A DNA stretch of 64,000 bases, from positions 98,720,515 through 98,784,514 of the forward strand of contig NC_073746.1 in NCBI RefSeq assembly GCF_029784135.1, in the 5' to 3' direction. Positions 53,755 to 64,000 of the stretch are shown piece after piece; position 1 is the stretch's first letter, and every line of letters starts with the position of its first letter. Origin of the DNA: Toxorhynchites rutilus septentrionalis. Its lineage: Eukaryota; Arthropoda; Insecta; Diptera; Culicidae. Made by a program: the position numbers and the translations under genes. Below the pieces are notes generated by a model that was not told the origin of the DNA, did not search any database, and was given only the letters and a program-made list of their open reading frames with translations.

Positions 53755-54167
53755 ATAGTTTTTTTTCAGCTGTCCAGCAGTGCCAAATTTCTTGCCCTGT
53801 GCAAATACATTTGCTGACAAATTTCCCTAAGCATTCTCAATGGGATTTAAGTCCGGACTACGCGGTGGCCAATCAAGAAGAGGAATGTTATGGGCCGTTA
53901 GAAAGTTTTTGGTGTTACTTACTGCATGACATGAAGCGTTATCTTGCTGAAAAATAGCATTTTTGTCCATAACATCTTCCATGAAAGGTATCAAAACCTC
54001 CTCCAGCAGTTTTCAGTACTTCTCGGAATTCATTCTCGTTGATATGAAGCAGATTGGAGTTTTCAAGGCGTCACTGATGCCTGCCCAAACCATTACGGTT
54101 CCTCCTCTGAAGTTGCGAGATTCTCTTGTTGGTTTTTTCTTCCGTTTATCTTGCCAACAGTCAGCAG
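53755..54167 (-). pseudogene. Tc1 transposase, C-terminal catalytic part
   Basis: On the minus strand: Arg-Gly-Gly-Thr-Val-Met-Val-Trp, Gln-Gln-Asp-Asn-Ala-Ser-Cys-His (second catalytic Asp) and [10 protein letters not shown] (third residue, Glu). Stops occur after about 54030 and near 53845. Confidence 0.8.
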
Positions 54168-55254
54168 CAGTGTCTTATGGCGGGTATACATTAGGGAGAT
54201 CTATAGCTATAGATGGATTTATTCACGTGAAAATAGGTGTAAACGGGTGAGAATAAATATGATACACTTATTCGAGGTATATATAACATGAATAAATTCA
54301 GCATATGTAAACGCTTGTGAATTTCTCACTGGTGAGAAATCACTAAAGTTGGATGCAGTTCTACTTCAGGTGAATAAATTCACCTAAGATATGAATATAT
54401 TCATTATAGAAGTTCAAGTTAGTGCAAACGGTTGATGCGATTTCTATAAATCTCATCATATTTCTTCACATGAATTATCACTAGTCTAAACCCACCCTTA
54501 GAATATCAACAAATATTCACGAGAAACGAATATGATTTTGTTCCAGTGTAAATGACTTTTTTTCAGCTTGAAACACACTGCCCTCATTATTTTGATGACA
54601 ATAACAAACGATTAGGCCGACGAAAAATAAGCGAAGATAAAAAAAAATAACAAACGAGTTCATTTTGTTCATATCGCTGTTGCATGAGCAAATTTGCTAT
54701 AATGAATGAATGCGACATTGAGTGGGGTTCATAACTTCGCTGTTATTTATACTTTGGATATCAAAAGCAACAAATTGATATTCATCACATCCGAAACGAT
54801 ATTCATTCTGGCAGTGAATTTAAGTTCAAAATAAATTTTATTTGGCGAGACGGTAGCAACGCCATTTCGGCAGAATGGATACAACGAGTGGTTTTAGCTG
54901 CCGTCAAGTCATTTGCGACATCGGGAATTTCATAAGGTATTTCCGATTACGGCATCCAGCAACTGCAAAACCCAACCGCACACAGCAGCCTCAGGTTAGA
55001 AGTTAACAACAGCTGATATTCATTTGGCTGAAATGAAATTCAGTTCTAACGTTTCCGATAATCAAAATGAAAATGACACTGGGTGGAAAAAATAAACATC
55101 GAAACATATTGAAGGACAAAAGTTCATTTGCTCATATTCAATGGTTGCCTGGATCTGTCATTTTAATTTTAGTTTGGAATTTACAGGTTTTCGATGCAAC
55201 CTAACCCGAAAATCTATGCATTTGATCTTAGCTAAGATGATTTTTTCCAACACT
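54168..55254. mobile_element. hAT-like element inserted in the Tc1 transposase (1087 bp)
   Basis: The flanks GTCAGCAG (54160-54167) and GTCACCAG (55255-55262) form an 8-bp duplication with one mismatch. The ends are CAGTGT and the complement of CAGTGTTGG. The left side carries repeated GTGAATAAATTCAC-like palindromic motifs (about 54220-54420). No transposase. Confidence 0.75.
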
Positions 55255-55756
55255 GGTCACCAGAACCGTCAGGACCGTCCAAATTAAACTTTTTCTCATC
55301 GCTGAAAACCACTCTAGACCACTCTTCATCCTAGAATTGGAATTTCTCAGTGAAATTCAGTCGTGCCTTCTTATGCCGAGGAAGTAGTCGCGGTACAGGT
55401 ACGGATTTCCTGTACGAAAGGTTCGCGTCGGAGCTTAGAACTTGACGGATACGACGACTGGTTACTGGAATATTCATTTCAGTTTTTATTTTTGCTGATG
55501 AAAGTTTAGACTCAACAGCGAGGCGCTTGGTATGTCGTTTGTCCCTATCTGTTAAGCGAGGACGTCATCCGGGACGCTTCTTTGTGGCGTACTGAGCACC
55601 CAACCGGATATAGTTTGTCACGGCATCTCTGCTCCTTCCAATTCTACGCGCTATCTCGCGGAGAGAAAATCCTTCCTCCTCCAAAACATCGCTTTTACCA
55701 CGCTCCTTCTCCGTTAAAATAATAAACCTACGGAATTGACAGTTACACTGATGCAA
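55255..55756 (-). pseudogene. Tc1 transposase, N-terminal part
   Basis: The minus-strand start near 55756 gives a helix-turn-helix with Glu-Glu-Gly-Phe-Ser-Leu-Arg-Glu-Ile-Ala-Arg-Arg-Ile-Gly-Arg-Ser. A second DNA-binding part follows, then Phe-Ser-Asp-Glu-Lys-Lys-Phe-Asn with the first catalytic Asp near 55300. It contains at least two stops. It continues at 54167 on the far side of the hAT-like insert. Confidence 0.8.
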
Positions 55757-55849
55757 AAGCTAACATCAAAAATGATTGTGGCGTTATATATATTTCCACC
55801 AGTGTAGTAGCAATGCCGACCGTATGCGAGGATCGTTTGAAAAGACCGT

Positions 55850-56250
55850 GCAACAATAAAAACTGCTTTATTGTTTGGCATTTTAGGCTTGTACACTACC
55901 TCCAACGCTGCTCTAGTTTGTTGATTCCTTCCGAATAGTAAGATTTGTCCAAGTCTGATTCGTTTTCGTTCCTGCAATCTCTCCGTTTGAATATAATCGT
56001 CCACCAGCCCGCCGTTTCTTCAAATTGAGCAACAAATAGTGATCCTAAAGAGTCAAGTCTGGAGAATAAAGGGGATATGAAACGAGTTGGAATCCTATTT
56101 CCATTAATTTTCCGGTCATAATTGCTGATGTGTCAGCGTTGTTACTAGGCTCTCTAGATTCAAAAGAATGCCAAAGGCAAAGGAGTAGATCGTTCTTGTT
56201 AAAACTTGACGTCCAAGAGATGGTACTAACTAAAAAAAACCTTTTCAAAC
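55850..56250 (-). pseudogene. mariner-like transposase, C-terminal remnant
   Basis: The minus-strand translation near 56150-56040 gives Asn-Asn-Ala-Asp in place of the usual Asp-Asn-Ala-Arg, then a degenerate Leu-X-X-Ile-Gly-Phe-Gln-Leu and Tyr-Ser-Pro-Asp-Leu. A segment equivalent to Asp-His-Tyr-Leu-Leu follows. Stops and frameshifts follow; no termini were identified. Confidence 0.6.
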
Positions 56251-56310
56251 AACCGTTGTATTAGTGGAGAATGTTGTTGTTTAATGCCTAAATCGCTTGC
56301 GGATTATCGG

Positions 56311-56366
56311 CAGAAGATAAGAACACTGGTCCATTACGCAGAAGATAAGAACACTGGTCCATTACG
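56311..56366 (+). repeat. Perfect 28-bp tandem duplication
   Basis: A unit starting CAGAAGATAAGAACACTGGT occurs twice without change, end to end. Confidence 0.9.
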
Positions 56367-56734
56367 CGGAATTATTTGTTTGCCGAAGAAACCTTAGAAG
56401 AAGCCTTTCTGAATAAAACCATTGTGGCGTGTGCATTGTCACGTGTTGTGCCGTATTGTTTGTACATCTTTCCAAATTACGGTTACTCAATTGTGGAACA
56501 AAAAAGTCGTTGATCGATGTTTTGTGGCGTTCACAATTAGGCGTTATGTTCTGATAGCATTGATAAACAAAATTTTCTTGTGAAGAATGCGATGAGGTTT
56601 CAAACCAAATCATACGTAAATTTTTTCAACCACTTGTTGACTTCGACTGGTTTTCGTAAATAATGAGCGCCAGAGGTCGTAAATAAAACAAATGCCAGAG
56701 GTCAGAATAACGCACATTTGTACTTACTTCTTTT

Positions 56735-58770
56735 GATTTTGACATAGGACTATGTTGTTGATTTCTATATAGGAGGGGTCACTCTACGAAAAATGTAACG
56801 ATTCATTAAGAGTTTTCAAACGCATATCACACAAAATCGTTATTGCGATATATGCTGTGTTATATACCATTAGACAGAAAATTTATCCAGCATTCTTTTT
56901 GCTCAATACATAAACAGTGAATATAGTAAAAAAAGTTAACAATTTGACGATTAAAATGGGTATGTTTTCATTCGATTGCACTAACACCTCGCTTTGCTCC
57001 CCAACGCAACGAGCCATCTTTTTGCCTAAATTCAGGCGTTAGCTCACAATCTGAGTTGATGCGTATAATAAATTATTCTCCATTTACCGATAATAGACAT
57101 TTATCAGTTATTGTAATGTAGGTTGACCAACCAATTCGTGCTAAATTCACGTTTTTATCGTGTAGGTCTTGCTGCTAACAACTCATGTAATTGTGGTTCA
57201 GGATCAGGGATGGTAAAAAATCACATTCAACGATCAATGAATAAGTATATCCCTCTAGTCGGATATTTTTAAATCACCCCCAGCAGGCGATGCTCTTTTA
57301 TTCTTCATATGTACACAGAGAGAATACTTGGAACGGTGAGCTACCAAGATCTCAAAAAAGCAATATGAAAGCGGAATCCCCACTGCTTGCACTCTCGAAG
57401 CATTACTTCTACTACTCAAGTTTTATCGTGAGTGCAAGCCACAAATGGTTAATCCCATTCCATAGAGCAGATGATGAGTTCTTGATCGGAAAGTGTAACA
57501 AGAGACGATCAACTGAAATCTTACGACACTCGTCGAGGGATTTTTAATTCTCTATTGCATTGTCCGCAGTGAGTCGCTGACTCAGTCTCGTGTCGATTTT
57601 ATTTTGCTGTCGTCTCCCGCCCGATGAACAGCAGACGGGTAATGGATGCAATTGATTAATTTTATTACCAGCAGATTTGGGCGAATCTCATCCCGCCCAA
57701 AATCGTTTTTTAAATACCAATAATTCTGAACATTCACAGTTCTCTCCAAATAATTTTTCCAATAGTAATCCAATTAGTGACTTCACGAAACACCTTTCGG
57801 ATTCGATTGAATTTCAGACCCTTTTTTATTTTGTAGATAAAACGGATCACATATTTGATTAATTCAGTTCTGTGTGGTTACGTTCTTCGTTGCGAATAAA
57901 TGTAATGAATTAGTATGGACGTATTTTATTCATATATCGTGGACTTCCGACATATCTGGCAGTAGATTTATCGAACGACTAATGTTTTTTTATATCCCTT
58001 CAAACTTGTTGCATCTCTCAAGTGTACATATTGCTTTGACCGCAGATTTGGCATGGTTAAATCTGTTTAATTTCAGGTATTCAGTCTTCATTTTGTCGAA
58101 TGAATACTGTTGGAACAATAGGTATCGCAGCAAATGATTATCAACATCCTACCTTATCATCAAACGGTATGCGAAGAATTTCAGTGAACTGACGGCATTG
58201 GAATATATGCTTTGTGAGGACCACACAATTATTATCAGAGCTGACAAAACTGAAAGTCATGAACATCAATTCAATGTGCCCAAGATAAATTTATCCTTTG
58301 AAGGTCATTAACCTTTCTAAAGATGATCAGATGGAATATATTCCAATGTCGTCTGGAATAACCTGTCCAACACCTTATGATCGTAATATTGTTTTTGCTA
58401 TTATTCTGATGTTTCATAACACGGAACTCTATTTATTATTCGCCGAAAATGAATAAAAAATATCCTTGAAGTTAGCCTACGGTTTTAGTAGCAGTGCAAT
58501 ATGGTGAGCCAGTCTCAGGAAAAGAAAACATTGAAAAATAAAGCTTTTTTTTTGAATGAATCAATAGTAAAACAAAACGTCAAAAAATTTCTAAGCTTTG
58601 TGATAGCAGAGAATCATTATCCATTTGAGTTGTATGAGTATTCCCCCCCACAAACTGTGGATAGTCTATCTGCATACAAATTATGTAGAGTTCCACAATC
58701 CAAAAATTTTATGAGCAAATATTTACGTGCTTACACAAATAAACACATGTTGACATATTTGCGCTAATTT
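56735..58770. other. Unassigned AT-rich stretch
   Basis: Near 56740-56790, TTGACATAGGACTATGTTG with TATATAGGAGGGG resembles the palindromic terminus of the histone-bearing elements (742-785), so a related end may lie here. Otherwise the open frames (57290-57547, 57874-58137, 58501-58767) show no domain. Confidence 0.4.
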
Positions 58771-58945
58771 ATGTTTTTGGATTAATTCAAGGTAATCAAG
58801 GTCTTTTCTAGCCACCAGTTTACTCGGGCCCGAAAAAAGAGGTCTGTATTTAGGCTGGCGGAAAAATATATCTCGCAAGACACCGTGTTCGATGCCGTAA
58901 TAGCCTTGGCCAATAACGCATTTACATGAACTCATAAAATTAGTG
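58771..58945 (-). pseudogene. Fragment of an I-clade ORF2 C terminus
   Basis: The minus-strand translation Cys-Val-Ile-Gly-Gln-Gly-Tyr-Tyr-Gly-Ile-Glu-His is a diverged match to Cys-Val-Cys-Gly-Gln-Gly-Tyr-His-Asp-Ile-Glu-His in the element at 50844-53273. A later Leu-Asp-Tyr-Leu end follows. Confidence 0.65.
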
Positions 58946-59379
58946 ATTTGAGGGGGATTATTGTTTGTAGTCTCTTGTAGATTAATTTAAACACCATCTG
59001 AGAAATCCTCTGTGAAACATTAAACATTAAAGTCGTCCTATCTGCAGTAGCGCATTTTTTTTAATTTTACCCAGTTTCATAGAAGTAAACGCACTCGGAA
59101 AGGAAAATTGAACGCCCGGACGAGAGAGCGAGAATCGTCGAGACACTCATTCCCATGGAGCAAATTCTTGTTAGGAGTTGTAAACAAAACGAGGACGGAG
59201 AGTAACTCAATTATTCGAACTAGTTTCAGTCTAGCAATGCTTTGGTCAACTCAGAGTTACCAAGTGAAAATCATTTGGTTATGATGGGTGAGGATTAATA
59301 ATTAGTCGCAGTTTGCACAGATTGCGATCTGTGCAGTTTGCGATTAATCGTAAATCACATCATGCTCCCTTGTTTTCCA

Positions 59380-59590
59380 TCCTTGTTCAGGATGTCATAA
59401 TATCGAGCATGCTGTTTGGTTATGTGAAAAATACAATTAATGAATTTAACTGGCTACTGATTTAGAAGATCGAAAGGGTATATTCTCGCATATTCAGATT
59501 ACGACTTGAGTAGTCGCAATACCAATATTTATACTATTTGGACTAGACTAGATTTAGACTATTTAGACTTGTGTTTAAAAATGATATATG
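59380..59590 (+). pseudogene. Second I-clade ORF2 C-terminal fragment
   Basis: The plus-strand translation near 59388-59440 gives Ser-Gly-Cys-His-Asn-Ile-Glu-His-Ala-Val-Trp-Leu-Cys-Glu, again matching the Cys/His cluster of the I-clade ORF2. Leu-Asp-Leu-Asp-Tyr near 59545 fits the protein's end. Heavily decayed. Confidence 0.55.
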
Positions 59591-61181
59591 ATGACTCATT
59601 GTCTTCTTCTGCATATTTAAATGAAAATAAGAAGAGGGTAGTAATGGTTTTAATGGTATTTTTGTGTACAATTTTGAACAGAATCTGGCTCCGAATTCTT
59701 TCACGTCATCTCTTCCAAACCTTTTAAATAATGCAAGTACACACAGGAAACTATTTTTTTCAGGGCTTCCATTTGATGTATCAATTAAGAAAAAAATACA
59801 GATTTTGAACAAGGAAAAAACTCAATTCAAATGCAATTATTACACACAATCACAGTTCTATGTCAAGATCTCGCCCGTGCATCTAGGCCCAGATCCATCA
59901 ACTTTTTTATATGTTGAATTCGTAGATTTTTGAAAAACAAATTTGGAAAAGACGTACATACTATTGTATAATCTCATGTTTTTAGAACTGCAAAATCGAC
60001 GTTTTTGTGATACTTATTTGTGAGTAAAAATTTCAAAAATTTCATTGATTTACGTTAAAAGTGTACAGATTCGTGGTAGGCATTTGCTGTCAAAATGTGG
60101 TCATTTGTTTACATCATGCCGTCAGCGGAACCAGTGCCTTGCTATCGCATGTCTCTCCCTGGGTGATGCGGACTCAATCGAATCTATTGTTCAAGTGCAT
60201 TTTCTTTCATTTTCAAATTCTTGCAACTTTTTTCCCCATGATGTCTGTTTTTCCCATGCTGTCAAACGTTTCTTCTAAAAAAGGAGCAAACGTTCTCGTG
60301 ACTCGGGCTTTATTTATTTTGCTTTAGTGACCGAACTAGAATTGGAATAAATGTTGTATTTTAGGTAATTAGAATTTTTTAGTTGTTTTAATGGAAGAAA
60401 AAATTCAAATAATATAATTCTAGTGTCAGAATAATAAAAACCTAACATTTGGCGAGAAGTAAACTTGAATTACAATTAAGAAGTCAATAATACTGAAATT
60501 TCAGAATCTACCAAAATGTCAGTTGTGCTTTTATGATTTCAAACGCTAGCATTAAATGATGAAAATATTGGATCTCTTTTGACATTTCGATTGGATTCTT
60601 TTTGACAACCAATTTGATTCCGCATGACCCAGGTCTCTCCTATTTGTTCAGATGATGCCACGATCAAAGCAGTGGGGTTCAAAAACTATAAAAGTGGTTA
60701 CATCACAGCTGACGCAGTTGTCAGTAGGGCTCAAAACCAATCAAACCGCCTACATGGCTGCTTATGAGAAATGCAACATCTACATGAAAATTCGAACTTC
60801 GAAAATTCAACGATTTCTAAAGCCGGACGACAAACCATGATCATTTTTCGGGCAAACTATGATCAGAGGTGGAAAAACCATGATCATAATTTTATTTGAA
60901 CAAAATTGTTAAAATACATAAAAAATGAACAATTTGAACGCCTTATGGTCTTGATTACATGTGATTTTCATGAAGAAAAATCGATTTGAATTTACTAATT
61001 GCGTGAAAACACCCAAAACCGGACAAACCAATATCGAGTAAAAAGATCCTAAAAATCGTTTATCAGAATGAAAAAGATCGATCTTTTAAATATCGATCCA
61101 AGGTCGCCCTATCCTTCTAATCCCATGTCAACAATATTTTAACAAGAGTTCACACCTTGCAAAAAAGCTCTAATCTCATCC
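59591..61181. other. Unassigned AT-rich stretch
   Basis: Small frames at 59664-59933, 60045-60327 and 60652-60840 show no domain. ACCATGATCAT recurs near 60850 and 60890. Confidence 0.4.
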
Positions 61182-61262
61182 GCAGTCGGTAGGATTCGAA
61201 CCTACGCTCCCAGAGGGAATCTGATTTCTAGTCAGACGCCTTAACCGCTCGGCCACGACTGC
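61182..61262 (-). tRNA. tRNA-Ser (anticodon AGA), third copy
   Basis: Identical to the copy at 31092-31172, with all stems, the AGA anticodon loop and both internal promoter boxes. A run of six T on the transcribed strand lies about 15-20 bp downstream. Its flanks differ from those of the other two copies. Confidence 0.95.
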
Positions 61263-62624
61263 TCCGATAACTATGCACGGCTCGCATTGCATCTGAAATT
61301 GTCCTCTGCTTATCAGCAAAGCAGAACGGTGAACATGAAACAAGATTTTCGTTTTAATGTTGCGAAGGTGAACAACTGTGGGACAGGTTATTTTTGTTAG
61401 CGTGGATGAAGCGTGGGAGATTATTGTGTTAATATGTAACATCTTATGATACGACAAGTTTATTTCTGGACATGCTTGAGAGAAAAATTATGTATTTATA
61501 GTGAACGATTTACTCACGCTATGGTTTTTTCTGTTGCTTGAAATTGTTTAATTGCATATGTTTACACGATTCTTTAGGAAGCTGACAAACTATGTGAAGA
61601 GTTTCAATTCATGTGGTAATCATGAATCCTTTGCTTCCGATTTTCTCCCTGGTTCAGACTTGAGGTCAAATGTCAATCGATTCTGATGATAATTTTTATG
61701 GTGATGATTATGATGATAAAATGAAGAAATAATTGCTGGCATTTGACACTATGACCATAAGTTTCGTACTCACCCTTCATGATCATAAGCTTAGAATGTA
61801 TATTTTAAAACGAAACCGAATCAGATGACAAGAAATGCATTGGTTAGACTTTCAAATGGGCGGTGTTCATTCAGATCGGGCTATGTAACAAAATTACAAT
61901 TTCGAGTAAATCGAATTCAAAGTTTGAAGCTGTGTAGATTTAGTAGCTTCCAATCTTTCTCCCCATTTGTTTTTATACAGCTTCTAGTTACTCTTTAGCA
62001 AAGTCATTGATATTGATATTATTACAAAAAAAACTCTTTGATTGACCTCAGAGAGTTTTCGGACTGGCTATGTGTTCTTGGTCCACTCGGACTGAACCTA
62101 TAAATATTATTTAGTGACTTGTTCCACTACGACTGAAAAATCTAATATCATATATTTCAGTACAATTTCCTCCACTAAATCATTATAATAAAACGTACCA
62201 CATTTTATTCATCAAAAATAACAGATTAATATGTATTTTCAAGTACAGAAATTTCTAAAATATATGTTCCAACGACAAACGAATTAGTGTGATTTTGAAA
62301 AAAAACTACATGCAGTCAATGAAAGGCCATGGTTGGATTTGAAATCTATCATAAAAAGTTTAGTCATTACAATGTTTCAATATGAGTTACTTTTCGTTAC
62401 TTCAATGAACAAAGGGAAAAATCTTCTGATGCGGAGAAATCCAACATTTGATTTGAAATTCCTTCCATTTTCTGGTTTTAGGAAAAACGAAACGTCTCTC
62501 TAGTCACTATGGTCAAATGCATATGACCATAAATGACTACTTACTATTATCAGATGTTGCTGATCAGTCGGAATAGAAATTTTTTCGACTTGCACTGTGG
62601 AGCGTATTCTGGAGCTTACCACTC
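61263..62624. other. Unassigned intergenic sequence
   Basis: No gene, terminus or repeat that I can support. Confidence 0.45.
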
Positions 62625-62700
62625 AGAAAATATTCAAGGCGTATTGACATAAGAAATCTCAACTAAGAAGTATTAATAAAAATGATGCAAATAATAAAGC
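62625..62700 (+). mobile_element. Feilai-type SINE fragment
   Basis: CTCAGAAAATATTCAAGGCG, then GAAATCTCAACTAAG and AGTATTAATAAAAATGATGC, parallel the body and 3' part of the SINE at 13425-13990. Confidence 0.55.
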
Positions 62701-62779
62701 TTTAGAATCCGGAATCCAGCCAAACCGGTTGTATCTCGGGATGTTGTTTGAAGGTACAAAAAAATGTTTTAATATCAAA

Positions 62780-63781
62780 ACTAGCTGATCCGGCAAACTT
62801 CGTCCCGCCCAAAATTTATTTTTTGCTATAAATACCTTCAAACATTCACGTTTTCTGTTCATTGATTGATCTTCTCATCGACCCCGTTGAATTTACCTTT
62901 TACTATAAAATTCCTAGTACTTCTACAAAAACTCGTCATTATAATATCAGATTATTTTCAGGCACAATTCTCGTTCAAGATTTTTCAACCACTTGCAAAT
63001 AACATGTTTCTCCGTTACATGGAATAAATGTTTGATACAGAAAATATGATACAATAAAGACAGACCCCTCCCCTCTTCACCACTTAGAGAGGGGGAGAGG
63101 GGAAGTGTCATAGAATTCATCATAGAAACGTTTTGTGTCCCCTAAAACCTTCGCATGCCAAATTTGGCATTTTCTTGATTAGTTTTCGAGTTATGCTACG
63201 TGTATGACATCTCCCCCTTAGAGAGGGGGCTGGAGTATCTATCCACCATAGAATCATTTATTGCACCCTAAAACCTCCATATACTCAATTTGGTATTGTT
63301 TGCTTGATTAATTCTCGAGTAATGCAGGCGGCTGAATGGCGCCTGTATTATGGCGGCCCCCCCTAAGAGAGGGGGATGGAGTGTCTAACCACCATAGGAA
63401 CATTTGTTGCACCCTAAAACCTCCATATGCTTAATTTGGTTTCATTTGCTTGATTAATTCTCGAGTAATGCAGAGATTTGTGTTTCATTTGTATGGCAGA
63501 ACCCCCTAAGAGAGGGGGGAGGAGTATCTAGCCACCATAGAATCATTTATTGCACCCTAAAACCTCCACATGCCAAATTTCGTTTCATTTGCTTGATTAA
63601 TTCTCGAGTAATGTAGAAATTTGTATGGCAGCCCCCTCCTTAGAGAGGGGGGAGGGGTCTCAAACTGTCATGAAAACCTTCCCCGGCCCCAAAAACCTCT
63701 ACATACCAATTTTCATGTCGATCGGTTCAGTAGTTTCCGAGTCCATAAGAATCAGACAGACAGACAGACAGGCAGAAATCC

Positions 63782-63872
<91 letters not shown>

Positions 63873-64000
63873 TTCAGATTATTTCTCGAGTAAAAATGGT
63901 GTTCCATTTGCAAGGCAGCTCCCTCTAAGAGAGGGGGAGAAGTATCTAACCACCGTAAAAAACATTTATTGCACCCTTAAACCTTCATATACCTAATTTG
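62780..64000 (+). repeat. Tandem-repeat element, array C, runs off the window
   Basis: The same unique start (ACTAGCTGATCCGGCAAACT) and the same end segment as array A, then about five ~141-bp monomers. GGTTCAGTAGTTTCCGAGTC, (GACA)n and a long (TA)n (about 63790-63871) follow. Monomer-like sequence restarts after the TA run (about 63880) and reaches the window edge. Confidence 0.85.

Larger units (their letters stand above)
50211..55804 (-). mobile_element. Tc1-like transposon split by two later insertions
   Basis: The ends CACTGGTGGAAATATATATA (50211 onward) and its complement at 55785-55804 are flanked by TA (50209-50210, 55805-55806). Removing the I-clade insert (50524-53682) and the hAT-like insert (54168-55254) leaves about 1.35 kb, the normal size for Tc1. 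Transposase remnants are on the minus strand. Confidence 0.85.

Overview
This window is animal nuclear DNA, almost certainly from a culicine mosquito and most likely Aedes. The evidence is a Feilai-type tRNA-derived SINE family, a DD37E Tc1-like transposase of the ITmD37E type, BEL/Pao, Ty3/gypsy, I-clade and R1-like retroelements, many hAT, mariner and piggyBac-type short elements, and spliced genes with short introns. I found no bacterial, phage or CRISPR features. Transposable elements in several nested layers dominate the sequence. Host genes are few: one apparently intact five-exon zinc carboxypeptidase (21.9-23.4 kb), three tRNA-Ser(AGA) genes (14.1, 31.1 and 61.2 kb, all minus strand), a decayed processed RFC3 copy (11.4-12.35 kb) and a broken paralogue of the carboxypeptidase (46.4-50.0 kb).

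Layout. 0-5 kb: a 4.3-kb element bounded by inverted repeats and carrying three tandem, degenerate histone H2A cassettes with TATA boxes, 5' leaders and histone 3' stem-loops. 5-9.7 kb: a decayed Ty3/gypsy element. 10-15.9 kb: short inverted-repeat elements, the RFC3 pseudogene, a Feilai SINE split by another element, a tRNA-Ser and a dead Tc1 fragment. 15.9-18.4 kb: a second, inverted copy of the histone H2A element. 18.7-21.3 kb: a hAT-like element with a perfect 8-bp target duplication, containing inverted copies of a smaller element. 21.9-23.7 kb: the carboxypeptidase. 24.3-34.1 kb: further hAT-like insertions, a 3'-truncated DD37E transposon with an open 315-codon transposase, a piggyBac-like element, a tRNA-Ser and a minisatellite-type array. 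34.3-41.8 kb: a nearly intact BEL/Pao element with almost identical LTRs, a 5-bp target duplication and one in-frame stop. 41.8-50 kb: a deleted mariner, a ~143-bp tandem array, an R1-like retrotransposon fragment, a SINE, and the carboxypeptidase pseudogene, which is interrupted by a hAT-like and a TA-type element. 50.2-55.8 kb: a Tc1 element split by an I-clade retrotransposon (12-bp target duplication) and by a hAT-like element. 55.8-64 kb: decayed mariner and I-clade fragments, the third tRNA-Ser, and a third tandem array running off the window.

The most unusual object is the histone-H2A-bearing repeat element, present twice in opposite orientation. It seems to have captured a replication-dependent histone gene unit, promoter and 3' processing signal included, and multiplied it in tandem. 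All statements come from reading the sequence by eye. Family names rest on recognised motifs, termini and target duplications, not on database searches.
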